In this document: positions 44,741-56,281 of the stretch, in pieces
Position numbering within the stretch: the first letter of the stretch is position 1
How the letters are laid out: every line of letters begins with the position of its first letter
Origin: Meloidogyne chitwoodi
Taxonomy: Eukaryota > Nematoda > Chromadorea > Rhabditida > Meloidogynidae
DNA length: 64,000 nt
Assembly: GCA_015183035.1 (NCBI GenBank)
Contig: JACZZP010000009.1
Location: forward strand, 1,426,001-1,490,000
Reading direction: 5' to 3'
Position numbers and translations under genes: made by a program
Notes under the pieces: generated by a model
The model's database searches: none
What the model saw: only the letters and a program-made list of their open reading frames with translations
Told to the model about the DNA's origin: nothing

Positions 44741-46313
44741 ATGGCTGCTCTGTCTTGTAGATTTTATGAAAATGAATTTCCAGATATTGAAGACACAGTT
44801 ATGGTTAAAGTTCAAAAAATTGAAGAAATGGGTGCTTATGTAACACTTTCTGAATATGATGGAAAAGAAGGAATGATTTTATTATCTGAATTATCACGTA
44901 GAAGAATTCGTTCAGTTAATAAATTAATTCGAGTTGGAAGAAGTGAATGTGTTGTTGTAATTAGAGTTGATCGTGATAAAGGTTTCTTTTCTTTTAATTA
45001 ATATAAATTATTATTTTTAAAAAGGTTATATTGATTTATCTAAAAGACGTGTTTATTCTAAAGATTTAATTCAATGCGAGGATCGTTTTGCTAAAGCAAA
45101 AGCAGTTAATAGTATTCTTAGACATGTTGCTGACCAACTTTGTTATACAGAAAATAAAAAATTGGAAGAACTTTATGAAAAGGTTTTTTTAACTTTTTAT
45201 CTGATACATTATTTTTAGACTGCCTGGCATTTTGATCGAAAATTAAAGAAAAAAGCAGCTTCGTTTGAAATATTCACCAAAGCTTTAACGTTTTATTTCT
45301 TTTTTAATTTTAAATTTTATTTTTAGGGAACCTTCTGTTTTTGATGAATGTGAAATTGAAAAGGCAGTTAAAAATAAATTACTTGATGAAATTCGAAAAA
45401 AATTAGCTCCAAAACCTTTGAAAATCCGTTCAGATATTGAAGTTAGCTGTTTCTCATATGATGGTATTGAGGCTGTTAAAAAAGCTTTAATTGCTGGTAA
45501 AAATTGTTCAACAGAAGAAATGGTTATTAAGGTTATTTTTGAAATTATTTTTTTTTATTTCAAATTTATTTATAGATTAATTTAATTGCTGCACCTCTTT
45601 TTGTTGTTAGTAAGTTTTTTTTAATTTTGTTTAAGGAGATATTCAACAAATTATTGAATGGGTAAAGGTTAACAGGCGCCGTAGTAATTAAAAAAAATTA
45701 GTTTAGTATCGAAATATTTTTGGTTAAAAATTTAGGTATTAAGTACTTTAATATTTATTTCAAAAAACTCCGTTATTCTTTTAGAATAATCCTTTTGGCT
45801 TCTTTTTAATTACTCAAACTTATCACTTTTAAAATTCTAATAATAATTTTATTAGCCATTCAAACAATGGATAGAGAGGAAGGATTAAAAGCTGTTCAAG
45901 AAGCTCTTGACGCAATAAAGGCAACTATTGAATCACATGAAGGAAGCTTTAGAATTATCATGGCGGTTAGTTTTATAAAGATTGGTTGAAAATTTAATTT
46001 CTTAAGACTGTTAAATATTAAAACGATTTTCTGTGAATAAATTGATTTTAAAATATTTAAGCAAAATAAATATATTAAAAAAAATTAATTTTTTTAGCCA
46101 AAAGTATTGACTGATTTGGACGAAGAAGAAATTAAAAAGCGAGTGGAATTACTTGAGGCTGGTGAAGAAGAAAATAGTTCTAATGAAGAAAATGAGGGTG
46201 ATGAAGAAGGTTTAGTGGCACCAAAAGGATTAGATCAAGCAGCAGATATTGCAGAACAGAAAAAGAAAGAACAAAAAGATATCAATAATGAAGAGGAGGA
46301 AGATGATGATTAA
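44741..46313 (+). CDS. EIF2S1: Translation initiation factor eIF2 alpha
   Basis: Seven exons (44741-44981, 45025-45182, 45219-45289, 45327-45531, 45576-45609, 45856-45965, 46098-46313) give 344 residues. The N-terminal S1 domain reads [24 protein letters not shown] and [30 protein letters not shown]. It carries the Ser51 equivalent (residue 52 with the initiator Met) in [10 protein letters not shown], target of stress kinases PERK and GCN2. The helical and alpha-beta domains follow, ending in [22 protein letters not shown], and a long acidic tail (NNEEEEDDD) typical of eIF2 alpha. It forms the eIF2 heterotrimer carrying initiator tRNA. The strong conservation makes this call secure. Confidence 0.97.
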
Positions 46314-46952
46314 AATATTGGAAATTATGGTTGATAATATAAATAAATTATTTTATGGGAATTTTTCTTTTTTAAATAGTTTTTGTTATTTCTTTTTATT
46401 TAATAAAATTAGAATTGACTTTAAATCTTTTATAATATATTCCGTAGAAAATGAGATTATTTTTTAAATTTATTAAAAGGGTTTATAGTTAACGATCTAT
46501 TTATTTAAATATTTAATAAATTCTTTAATTAATTAAAAACTATATCCATCTAATTAAAATAACAATTTTATTTATTTTAAAAAATATATTAATTAAGCTT
46601 TTCTTATTTTTTATTTTCAATTTTTTACAAGGTCAAGAGTTTTCTTTTTAAGAAGATAACTGAAATCCGGAATCTTTTTCCCTCTTTGAATAAAAGGTGA
46701 AGAGTTTATAAAAACAAAACAAAGTTTTCTCACGCAATATTTTTAGGCTTTTCTTTAATAATAATTGTTTTTTAAATTATTATTGATGTATTTAAAGAGA
46801 ACTAATGATGACTAAACCAACAAATTTTTTAGAAATAAATATCTAAAAATAAAGAAGAAATATATATATACAATCACATAATATGTAAGTAATTACTTAG
46901 TAATATATATTTTAATAATTTAAAGGAATGTTTTTATTAATTTGTAAGACGT

Positions 46953-48461
46953 ATGCCTTCATTGAATTGTTCAAGTTTTTCAATAATAATTTTATGGTGG
47001 TTCTTGTTTGTGTTTTTAATTAAACAACCCGTTTATGGATGTATGGCTGGTGGAGGACAGTTTGGATTTTTTTAAACTTTTACATATATAAAATTTTTAT
47101 TTAATTTTTATTAAATTAGAAATGTTATTTGTTGTCCTCCGTTTTCATCAATTGGTTGTGCCCCTTCTATACCTATTTGCGGGTATTTCTTTTTTAAAAT
47201 CTAAAAATAATTAAATTTTAGTGGATCTAATAGCTTTGGTAGTAATTATGAAGCTCCACAATCAATATTTTATCCACGCCCTTTTAGTACATATCAAATA
47301 AATAATAATAATAAAGTTAAATGTGTTTATGACAATATAATAGAAGAAATGGAATTCCAAAAAGTTGATATTGGTAATATTTATTTTATATTTAATTATT
47401 GTTATTTATTTAGATGAAAATAATAAGATTGGATGTGGTCAACAAGGGCCTCCTTGTCCTTCAGAGGTTTTATTAATTTTTGTTTTTCAGGACATATTTC
47501 TTTATTTTTTTTTTAAATTATTTTAGAATTTAAATAATCTTCCTTTGTCTATTTCTGATGAAAATATTCCATTATGTATTGATGGTTGTTTAAATGAAAA
47601 TAATTTACAAATAAATAATAATAATTTAAAACTTCCATTAAATCAAAATATTTATTTTCTTTCAAGTCCTTTACCATTTGCTACACAATTAACAGAATTA
47701 CCAATAATAGCTCCACAAGATCTTTTTGATAGACAAAATGATTATGATAATTTAGATAATAATAATGAAAATGAAATTATAATTTCATCAACAATTTCAT
47801 CATTATTATTTACTCAAACAACTTTTTCTTATGAATTATTTCCTTCTTCTGTTGAAGTTTCACCTTCTTTATTAAATATTGAAGAGATATTACAACAAAA
47901 TAGTTTATCTACTACTACTAATATAAATGAATTAATAATTACAAATAATAATAATAATAATATATTATTAGATATTACAACAACTATTTCAACATTAATT
48001 TCTAATTTTATTACAACTAAAATTATTGAAATAAAAACAAATAGTAATTCTTTAATAAATTATGATGATGATAATAATGAATCATCAAAAAGTGAGGAAA
48101 TAATAAATGGAAATGAAGCAGTAAATAAAATAAAAACAAAAGAAAAGGAAAATAAAAGTGAAAATGAAGAAGAATTAAAAATTAATAATAATTGTGAAGA
48201 TATTGAATTAAAGTAATAATATTATAATCTTTTTATTTTTATTTTTTTTAAATTAGAAAAATAGTAGAAAAGGCATTATTATCAACAAAATTAGATAATT
48301 TGGAAGCAGCACGTAATATTGAAAATAATTCTGCAATTAAATTTGGTGGACGTTTTAATTCAATTGTATCAAATAATGAATTTGCTTATGTTAATTGGTA
48401 TGGAAAAAGAAATTGTCAATTAAAAGTTGGTGGAAGGCATTCATTAACTTGGGAAGATTAA
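46953..48461 (+). CDS. Secreted ground-like (hedgehog-related) protein
   Basis: Six exons (46953-47059, 47120-47182, 47222-47373, 47414-47466, 47527-48212, 48257-48461) give 421 residues. It begins with a signal peptide (SIIILWWFLFVFLIKQPVYG). A Cys-rich start follows (GCMAGGGQNVICCPPFSSIGCAPSIPICG), then a long Asn/Ser/Thr-rich linker. The C-terminal 75 residues, from NNCEDIELKKIVEKALL through RNIENNSAIKFGGRFNSIVSNNEFAYVNWYGKRNCQLKVGGRHSL, fit a ground-like domain (Cys start, FN.I, F.Y, Cys). Ground-like proteins are nematode relatives of Hedgehog, secreted by epithelia and linked to the cuticle and molting. The domain is diverged, with fewer Cys than usual, so the call is moderately strong. 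Confidence 0.75.
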
Positions 48462-49877
48462 AAATTTTTTAAAATAACAAAATTATTTATTAATTATTTT
48501 TTAATTAATTAATTAATTCTCATTTATTTTTTTTTTAATTTTATAAAATAAATTTTATTATTTTTTATTTTACTCCAAATTATATAATATTATTTATTAC
48601 TAGACAAACATTCTTCTTTTCATTTAATAAATAATAGGTCGTTTAGTTATAATTTAATAGTTGCTGATCTGCGGTGATCAATTACTTTTTAATTTTCTCT
48701 ATTAATTCTTTTTTTTTTTACCTAAAATGGCCGCCAATTTAATTTATTTTGACAATCTTACGTCCACTAATTTTTTCACATTCGAGAATTTAATCATCGC
48801 TGACAGTCATTCCCCTTAATATAATCACGCGTCCGTTCTATTACTTTTACAATATATTATATTTACTGATTATAGAGAATGTGGTTTTTCTAATTTTTTG
48901 ATTGGTTGTTAAATATTAAATATTATTTTAATTAAAAAATTAAAATTTTGGCAACAAATATATATTTATTTTTATTTAAAAATATAATAAATATTAACCT
49001 AAAATTTATTAAATTCCAAATATAACGGATTTTTAAGGCGGTATAAATAAAAAAAAAGAAAAAGATAATAATCTTCATTTTTCTCTAATTTTACCTTTTA
49101 TATTTATTATTTTCTCTTAATTTAACCTTCAACATCGCCCAATCTACAATCTTTACCCAAAAATATTTTTTATTTTATTTTCATGTGCCTTTTCTCTAAA
49201 AATTTATAAATATATTCCTTCCCCTACCTTTCTCCTTTTCTTCTTTAAATTAATTTTCCTCTTCCTTTATATTCTCCCCAATCTTTTCTTCTCCAACCAC
49301 CCAAACAAACCCATCATTTTTAGAATAAGTAAGTTATTTGGTAAAGGAGAAAAATTCTCGACGTTTCCGTTACCATTTACCTATTTTGCTATATTTCTTC
49401 AATCTTCCCTTTTATTATTTTTACAGTCGATTAGCTCTAAAAACCACGTTTTCCTTACAGTCTTTTGCAATTAAATTAAATAAAACTTTCCTTATATTTA
49501 TTTTATTAAATTATTATTATTTTTTCTATTTAAAATGGGCAGTGTGTGTTTATCGCTTTGGTCATTTAGCTGTATGAATCCTTTGATTTGATCATAAAGC
49601 TAGATTACCAGAGCTAAAAACTCACCAAAAGTCCAATTCAACAGAAATAAAATTAATTTTATAATTTATTTATATATTTTAAAAATAAAAGTATTTATTT
49701 AAATTATTTATTAAACAGAAGGATTAAATCTATACAAAAAATACGGAATAATTACAAAAAAATTATGGTTTGCTTTTAAATTTATTTTTAATGTTAAATA
49801 AATGAAGAATTATTTTTCTTCTTATTTTTATATTATTTATATACCTATTTATATATATAATTATTATATTCTTCTTT
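48462..49877. other. Intergenic DNA between convergent genes
   Basis: No gene or RNA recognised. The pyrimidine-rich stretch at 49130-49330 and short frames such as 49338-49577 have no protein features. It lies between the 3' ends of the ground-like gene and the minus-strand gene at 49878. Confidence 0.5.
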
Positions 49878-52293
49878 TATACTTCAGTATCAAACAATTC
49901 CTGCTGATAGAGATCAAATTCAGCCTCATTGTCTGTCACTACAGTAAGAAGATCATCATTTTTAACAGAAGCAACTTCAGGCTCACAAGAATTACCAAAT
50001 AAAACAAAACGATTAATTCCACTCATTTCACTTTAAAGAAAATAAAATTTTAAATAAAAAATTAAATCTTCTAACCGTTTAGCTAAATCTTTATTATAAA
50101 CACCCCAACCACTACAAAGCCTATCTTCAATATTATATCGCATATTCTTTCCAAGTTTATTATATTCCTTCAATTCAAGCATTGCAAGTCCCATTTTGTG
50201 ATATTCATCACATTCCAATTGCCAAAGAGAATAACGTTCCAAATTTTTCAAATAATATTTCTCAGCAAATTCGAAATGATTAAGTAAAATTTTTGGTCCA
50301 ATAATTAATTCATTAGAAAGCATCTAATTAATATAAAAATAATTTTTAAAATAATTTTTTTATTTTTTTACTTCTTCCAATTCTTTTGCAATTTTTTTCA
50401 TTCCATGATCAAAAGCAAAAATTAGACAAGAACGAATTAAATTATTAGGTATTCGATCTCCAGTTCCATACATAAGTGACAACAATGGAGAAAGAACATT
50501 CTCTAAACTAACTTGGCTACTTTCCATTTCAGATTTTAAATTTGAAGAAATAATTGGATGAAGTTTTAATTGACTACCATTTTTCATTCCTGAATTAAAA
50601 ATTTTTAATTGTTAATAATTTTGAAGGAAAATTTTAGTTTTTTTTTGCAAACTGTATAAGTCGTTGCACTAAAATTTACAGCCCTAGTAAAATGTAAATG
50701 TAAAAAATATTTTCAAAACTTTAAAAAAAGTCTTTTCTTTTACCAATTTCATCAAATCCATCAAATTTATTTAAACATTCATTAGCTCGAAGAATTCCAA
50801 TATTTACATAAATTAATTTTTTATTATCTAATTCAATACAAGCATTGAATGGATTACTTGCTTCATATGGACTATTAAAGCTTGGAATTGGACATTTATG
50901 TTTTTGTTCATAAAGACAAGCACGAAGAAAAGAATTTTCCATATTATTTTTATCATTAAATGCCTTTTTTGTTAAAAAGAATATAAATATTTTTTTAATA
51001 ATAATAAAACCTCAACAATTGAAGGCAAAATATAATTACAATAAATTTTTTTGCCAAAACATTCACGAGCATCAAAACCCTCATTTTGTAGCAATTCCCA
51101 CTCACCTGTTTTTACAACATTATAACAAAGTTGTTTAATTGCATCATATAAATGAAGATTAGCAGATTTTTTAACTTTTTTAATAAAATCTAATCCATCA
51201 TAATTAGCAATTTCTCGACATAATGGCCAAAGAATTAATTCACAATTTAATTTTTTAGCTGAAATTGAAAGTTCTTCTAAATTTGAATTTAATGGACGTC
51301 CAGTTTTATATATTTGATAGAGAAGTTCAAAAAATTGTTCTTTTGTAATATTATAATCTTTTAAAATAATTTGATTTCCATTAAATGCTCCATTATCAGA
51401 AATTACTTTAAAAAATTTAAAAAATATTTAATTTAATATTTACCTAATTTTGGAACATATAATGCTAACAAAGAACGATATACTAAAGCAAATGGTTCAG
51501 GATCATATTTTGTAGCAAATACAGCCAAATCCCCATCATTAAATAATGGCATTTCTTGATAATACTTTTAAAGAAAAACAATAATTAAAAATTATTTATA
51601 CTTTTTTAATATAAATTACTTGTTTAATATAACGCATTTCTAATTTCAAAGCAAATATTTTTGGTTCAATACGTAATTCAAAAGAATTATTTGTATTTAA
51701 TTCAAAAATATCAGCCATAACCATCTGAAATGAACCACTATATTTAGCAATATAAAGACGTGCTTGAACTAAAGCATTCCAAATAGATTTTGATGAACGA
51801 AGATAAGGCTTTATTTCCAATACAAGACGTTCAATATTCTTTTTTTTTTAATAAAAAATAAATTATATAAATTTAAAAAATATATTTATTTTATACATAC
51901 CTCATCATATTGTTTCTCACTATTATTATCATTATCATAACGATCACTGCGTTTAACAACCAAATCAACATTTTTAAGCTTAAAACGCAAAACTTCTTGT
52001 CCAGAATTGGTATTCTCATTTATTCCAGTAAGAACACCTTCTTCATTTATTTGTAACATAAATCCAATAGTACGAACACCATCCACTGAATTATCAATCC
52101 CAATACCTAATTTGTCAATTTTGGTTGAATCCATGCTAATTAAATTAACACCAGGCCATTTAACAAGCGAACAAGGAGGTAACTCTTTAGTACAAGTATA
52201 AATACTATTGAGTTCCTTAAAAAATAATCTTATTTAAAAAAAATAATAAAAAAATAAACATACTCTCGAATTGCTCAATTTTGTTGTTAACAT
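49878..52293 (-). CDS. Multi-exon nematode protein of unknown function, possible BTB-like part
   Basis: Starts at the ATG at 52293 (MLTTKLSNSR), then exons 52215-51901, from 51838 down and several more, to a stop at 49878 (...QQELFDTEV). Junctions read cleanly. The N-terminal half (KWPGVNLISMDSTKIDKLGIGI...) is of mixed strand type. The middle part, FALVYRSLLALYVPKLVISDNGAFNGNQII, then YNITKEQFFELLYQIYKTGRPLNSNLEELSISAKKLNCELILWPLCREI, has the helix pattern of the C-terminal half of a BTB/POZ domain (F..LL..IY.TG...N...L...A.KL). The C-terminus is helical (KNLERYSLWQLECDEYHKMGLAMLELKEYNKL). I do not recognise the whole protein; BTB is a suggestion only. Confidence 0.6.
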
Positions 52294-52797
52294 AGCAAAA
52301 GAAACAAAAGAATTGTTTTAAAAAGACAAAAAAATTATGGATGTTTATTTGGCTTTTTATAGTAATTTATTTATAAAATATTATTTTAATTATAAACAAT
52401 TTTTTAAATAAATTTTTAAATTAATAATAAAAAATTATTTTCTTTTTTTTTTCACTGTTAAATAGCATTACATATTTATACATAATTTTATTTTAATTTA
52501 TTTTAACTTTATTTCTTTAATTTTTTAAAAATACATATCATTTTAATTCAATAATTTTATTTTTAAATATTTTATCTTAAACATATATTTATTTTTTTAA
52601 TATTTATTTAATTTTTTAAATCACGTGCTGATTTCTTTTTTATTTTTTTAACAAATTAATCTTATTTATATATTATCAACAGTTGCTTCAAAATTTAAAT
52701 CTTTTTTTTTCTTTTAAATCCTGACACATACATTATAGTTAGGTATTTAAATTTAATTAAATATAATTGAAAAATATTTTTAAACAAATTGTTTTTT

Positions 52798-53187
52798 GGT
52801 TCTTTTCCGTTATGCCACACCCCCCATTTCGGTGCCAAAGTGAGGTGTCATTCGAAAGAGCTCGGCGAGCTGAGTCAAACTAGCTCTAAACGAAGTCGGA
52901 CTAACGAATCTGAGCCGGAATACAAACATCCGAAAATCGAAAAACCATAGAGGGGACCAAGCTCTTCTAAGTGATTACCGAGGCTGCTACTAAATTATTT
53001 TCACTGAATTAATTATTTTGTTGTAATTCTAGCCGTAGATTAACGCATGTACCAAAAGCCAACGAGAGATGGGCTCCTAAATGAAGAAGTGATAAAACAC
53101 TCCCAATAGGTCCAAGTTTGACGTGTTTCCAACAAGCCACCTCACTTTGGCACCGAAATGGGGGGTGTGGCATAACGGAAAAGAACC
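52798..53187. mobile_element. 390-bp non-autonomous transposon with perfect 50-bp inverted repeats
   Basis: The ends 52798-52847 and 53138-53187 are exact reverse complements over 50 bp (beginning GGTTCTTTTCCGTTATGCC). An 8-bp duplication TGTTTTTT flanks both sides (52790-52797 and 53188-53195). The interior is not coding. Perfect arms imply a recent insertion. It sits between the promoter of the gene starting at 52293 and the next gene. Confidence 0.9.
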
Positions 53188-54025
53188 TGTTTTTTTACTT
53201 AAAATAACCATTTTAATATTTCTGTGAGATTATTAAAATTAAATTTTATTTTAAACAACTAAATAATTCAATCAAAATTTAAAAAAATTAAAAATTCTCA
53301 ATATTTCTTTTATTCTTTATTTTTTCATCATTCCTATATACAATTTTTTTAGTTTTTTTCAATTTTCCCTCACCCCACATTTCTTATATTTTTTTTTTTT
53401 ATTTTATGTTCAAAAAATGATACACAAAGAGAAATAAAGTAAAATAACAGTTAAATTGCTCTTTAGATAATGATAAAAAAATTGAGTATACACATATATA
53501 TTTTAGAATCTAAAAATTTAAAAGAAAAGGACCAAAAAATATGTGTTAGTATTGTATATATTTAAGTATTGTGTCTGGCTTAAAATCTTTAGTTATTTCT
53601 TTTCAGTTTTCCGGAAAGTAAGAACATAAATAAATAATGTGAGAGAGTAAAAGAAAAAGAGAGAGAAAGAAAGAAGTAGGGGACAGATTCTGACTATTAA
53701 AAAGAGTTCGCGTTCAAACAGATTTCTCTTAAATTTCATCGTTTTTAACTGCCAGCCGCCAACAACTGACATTTTTTTCTTTTTACTCTATTTTTTTCCA
53801 ATTTATCTTTTTATTCTTTTCCCTTTTTGGCAGAATTTTTGTTTACTTTTTAAATCGAACACTTTTTAATTTGTTCTTTTTTTACTAAACATTGTTTACT
53901 TTTTTTATAAATAAAATCAATTTTTTATTTTAATAATATAGTACATACATATGTATTTTAAAATATTAACGTAATTTTTTATAAATTACAAAATATGTAA
54001 CATATATTTATTTTATGTATGCTGG

Positions 54026-54166
54026 AGGGGTCCACCCTTGAGTATCAACTTAATCAATTGGTCATGCCAATTCGGTCAAACCCTTTTAAATGGTTGGTCT
54101 GCTCACAAACTTAGTTCTATTGGGAGTTGACCAAATTGGCTAAGTTGATACTCAGGGTTGACCCGG
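54026..54166. mobile_element. Foldback element, about 140 bp, imperfect 38-bp arms
   Basis: The left arm GGGTCCACCCTTGAGTATCAACTTA..CAATTGGTCA (54028-54062) is answered by the right arm TGACCAAATTGGCTAAGTTGATACTCAGGGTTGACCC (54128-54164) with five or so changes and one gap. It has a 65-bp loop and no ORF. Flanks do not show a convincing duplication. Confidence 0.7.
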
Positions 54167-55889
54167 GTGGAAGTTCTTTAAAGAATATTAATATCTTTAA
54201 ATAAATAAACCATAAATGATAAAATATTTTTTATTTACTATTCAAACTCTCCCAAACTGAAATTAAAATTTTTAATTCAATAATACTAATATATTTCGTT
54301 TTTTGTTTTAATCTCATGACATATGAAAACTCCTTTTTTAACTCATTGGCCTTTATATTATCATTTCTCTCTTCTCTAGTCACTTTATACTATTTTATTA
54401 AGGGGAAAACTCTTTTCACATTTTTGTTCACTATTTTTATTATCCAACATTTATTTTTTTCCGTTCTCTTTTTCTCTCTCAATTTTTCCGTTCGCTTATT
54501 CACATTTTATTTTTCTTCCCTTCATTTTTTCTTCATTTTGTTGGCAGCGCTGTCCAATCCCCCAGGGGAGTAAGTCGAGGACAACCAACCAGTAAAAAAA
54601 CTGCGTCTACTATGTAGATATTTCTACTACTATAAAGAAATAAAAAATAAAACTATGGAACGGTTCTCTAAGTTTTTAAGAAATGTAAAGGAATAAAATT
54701 GAAAAAAAAAGATATAAATGATAGACGATGGATTAATACATAGAAGAAAGAAAAATAATTTTACCTTCCCTTTCACTTTTTTATAGTATGTAGGTATATG
54801 TATTTTTAAGTCCGTCCTTAAACTACCAAATAAAAGGCCAGAAAAAGAATTTATTTTTTAACTATTCAAAAAAAACAAAAAAAGGTTTGTTTGGCCTATA
54901 CATTATTTTGTGCGGCAAAAATGTTTAGACTGGAAGATAAATTTTGGGACAATATTTTTTCAAATAAAACTACAAAAATATTAAATTTTTTAGTAAAAAT
55001 TTCCACTTTCTGCGCAAAATTTTCAATTTAAAGATAATTCACATTAAAGTCTATCATAAATATCTGTCAATTTCATCTGTTTTTCTTATTAAAAGAGTTT
55101 CTATTTTGTAAATATATAATTTTTTCCTTTATTGAAAAATTTTTTTGTTTGCGTGACAATATTTTTCTGTTATTTTTTTCTAAATAAATTCCCTTAATTT
55201 TATTTTAATCTAAACTTGAACGTTGTTTCTCTTCTCTTTTGTTTTTATGCATATATTTTCCCTCTTTTTCTAGTTTTTAATTATTTTTGTCCCATACTAC
55301 ACTACTACATAATAATAATATATATACCAGCCGAACACATGTATATATGTATCTAATAATATTATATTTAAAAAATCGATGCTTCTCATTTTTTAATTTT
55401 TTTGTTATTTTTTTACTCTCGAAATTACATATTCATTCGTCATTTTGTTTATTTCCTTTCTTTTTTTGTTTATTTGTTCAATAATGTAAAGGTAGACGAA
55501 AGTGAAATTGATTTTTGACTTCAGTTTTTAATAATCAATTTTATAAACTTCTTTTAATAAATTTTAGATATTAATTGCTGATTTTTTAAAATTATTTTTT
55601 TCTTAAATCATTACAATTTAGAGGATATATTTCTACACGTACCAATTTATTTTTTTCTTAAATCATTACAATGTTGCAGAATTCACCAATCTTTTAACTT
55701 CTCCTAAGTAATATTTAAATTATAAAATTAAATAAATTACTGATTAAAAAATATTAAAAATTATTAGATAATTATTGTTTTTTCTTTCTACATTATTTAT
55801 ATTATTCACTTTATATTTTATCTAAAAAATTCTTAAAAAAATAATTTTAAAATTATATAATAAACAACTTTTTATACAATAAAATTAAA

Positions 55890-56180
55890 AAAGGCTAATG
55901 TTAGTGCTGAAAGACATGGGTAGTTGAGACGTTAGCTTTAATCGTGGTAGGTCGGTTGAGATAGAAGGGACTTTCTCTGCCACTATCCGATTTGAGCATT
56001 AAAAAAAAGACGTGTCATCTACTCTGTTTTTCGGCGTTCGCAATTAAGCCAAAAAAAACTTTACAATTTTTAATTATTACTATTAAAAAGAACTGGCTTG
56101 ACCTGTACGCCTAAAGCTGACCAGTGATTTGTTATCGCTCTTATTTGCGCAAAATTTTTTCATCATATCACAGCCTGCTT
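55890..56180. other. GC-richer island, possible non-coding RNA or decayed repeat
   Basis: Two blocks (about 55895-56050 and 56090-56180) have far more G+C than the surrounding sequence and no open frame of interest. Short stems are possible, for example ACTGG with CCAGT near 56092-56127. I could not match it to any tRNA, snRNA or spliced leader I know. Confidence 0.3.
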
Positions 56181-56281
56181 TAGCGTACAAAGTCTTAGTC
56201 TATATAACAAAAAAAATTTATTTATTTACATTTTTAAATAATTTTGAATACTTTATTATTATTTTTTAAGTTTAATTTTAA

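Larger units (their letters stand above)
53196..56281. other. Intergenic region (3.1 kb) with one foldback
   Basis: Mostly AT-rich with homopyrimidine stretches (53320-53420, 53740-53900). No gene recognised; frames such as 54316-54573 and 55287-55484 are Phe/Leu-rich without family features. A foldback at 54026-54166 and a GC-richer island at 55890-56180 are listed separately. Confidence 0.5.

Noticed and set aside
55890..56180. tRNA, 5S rRNA or spliced-leader gene
   Set aside because: No A/B box pair, no cloverleaf and no recognisable spliced-leader sequence could be found.
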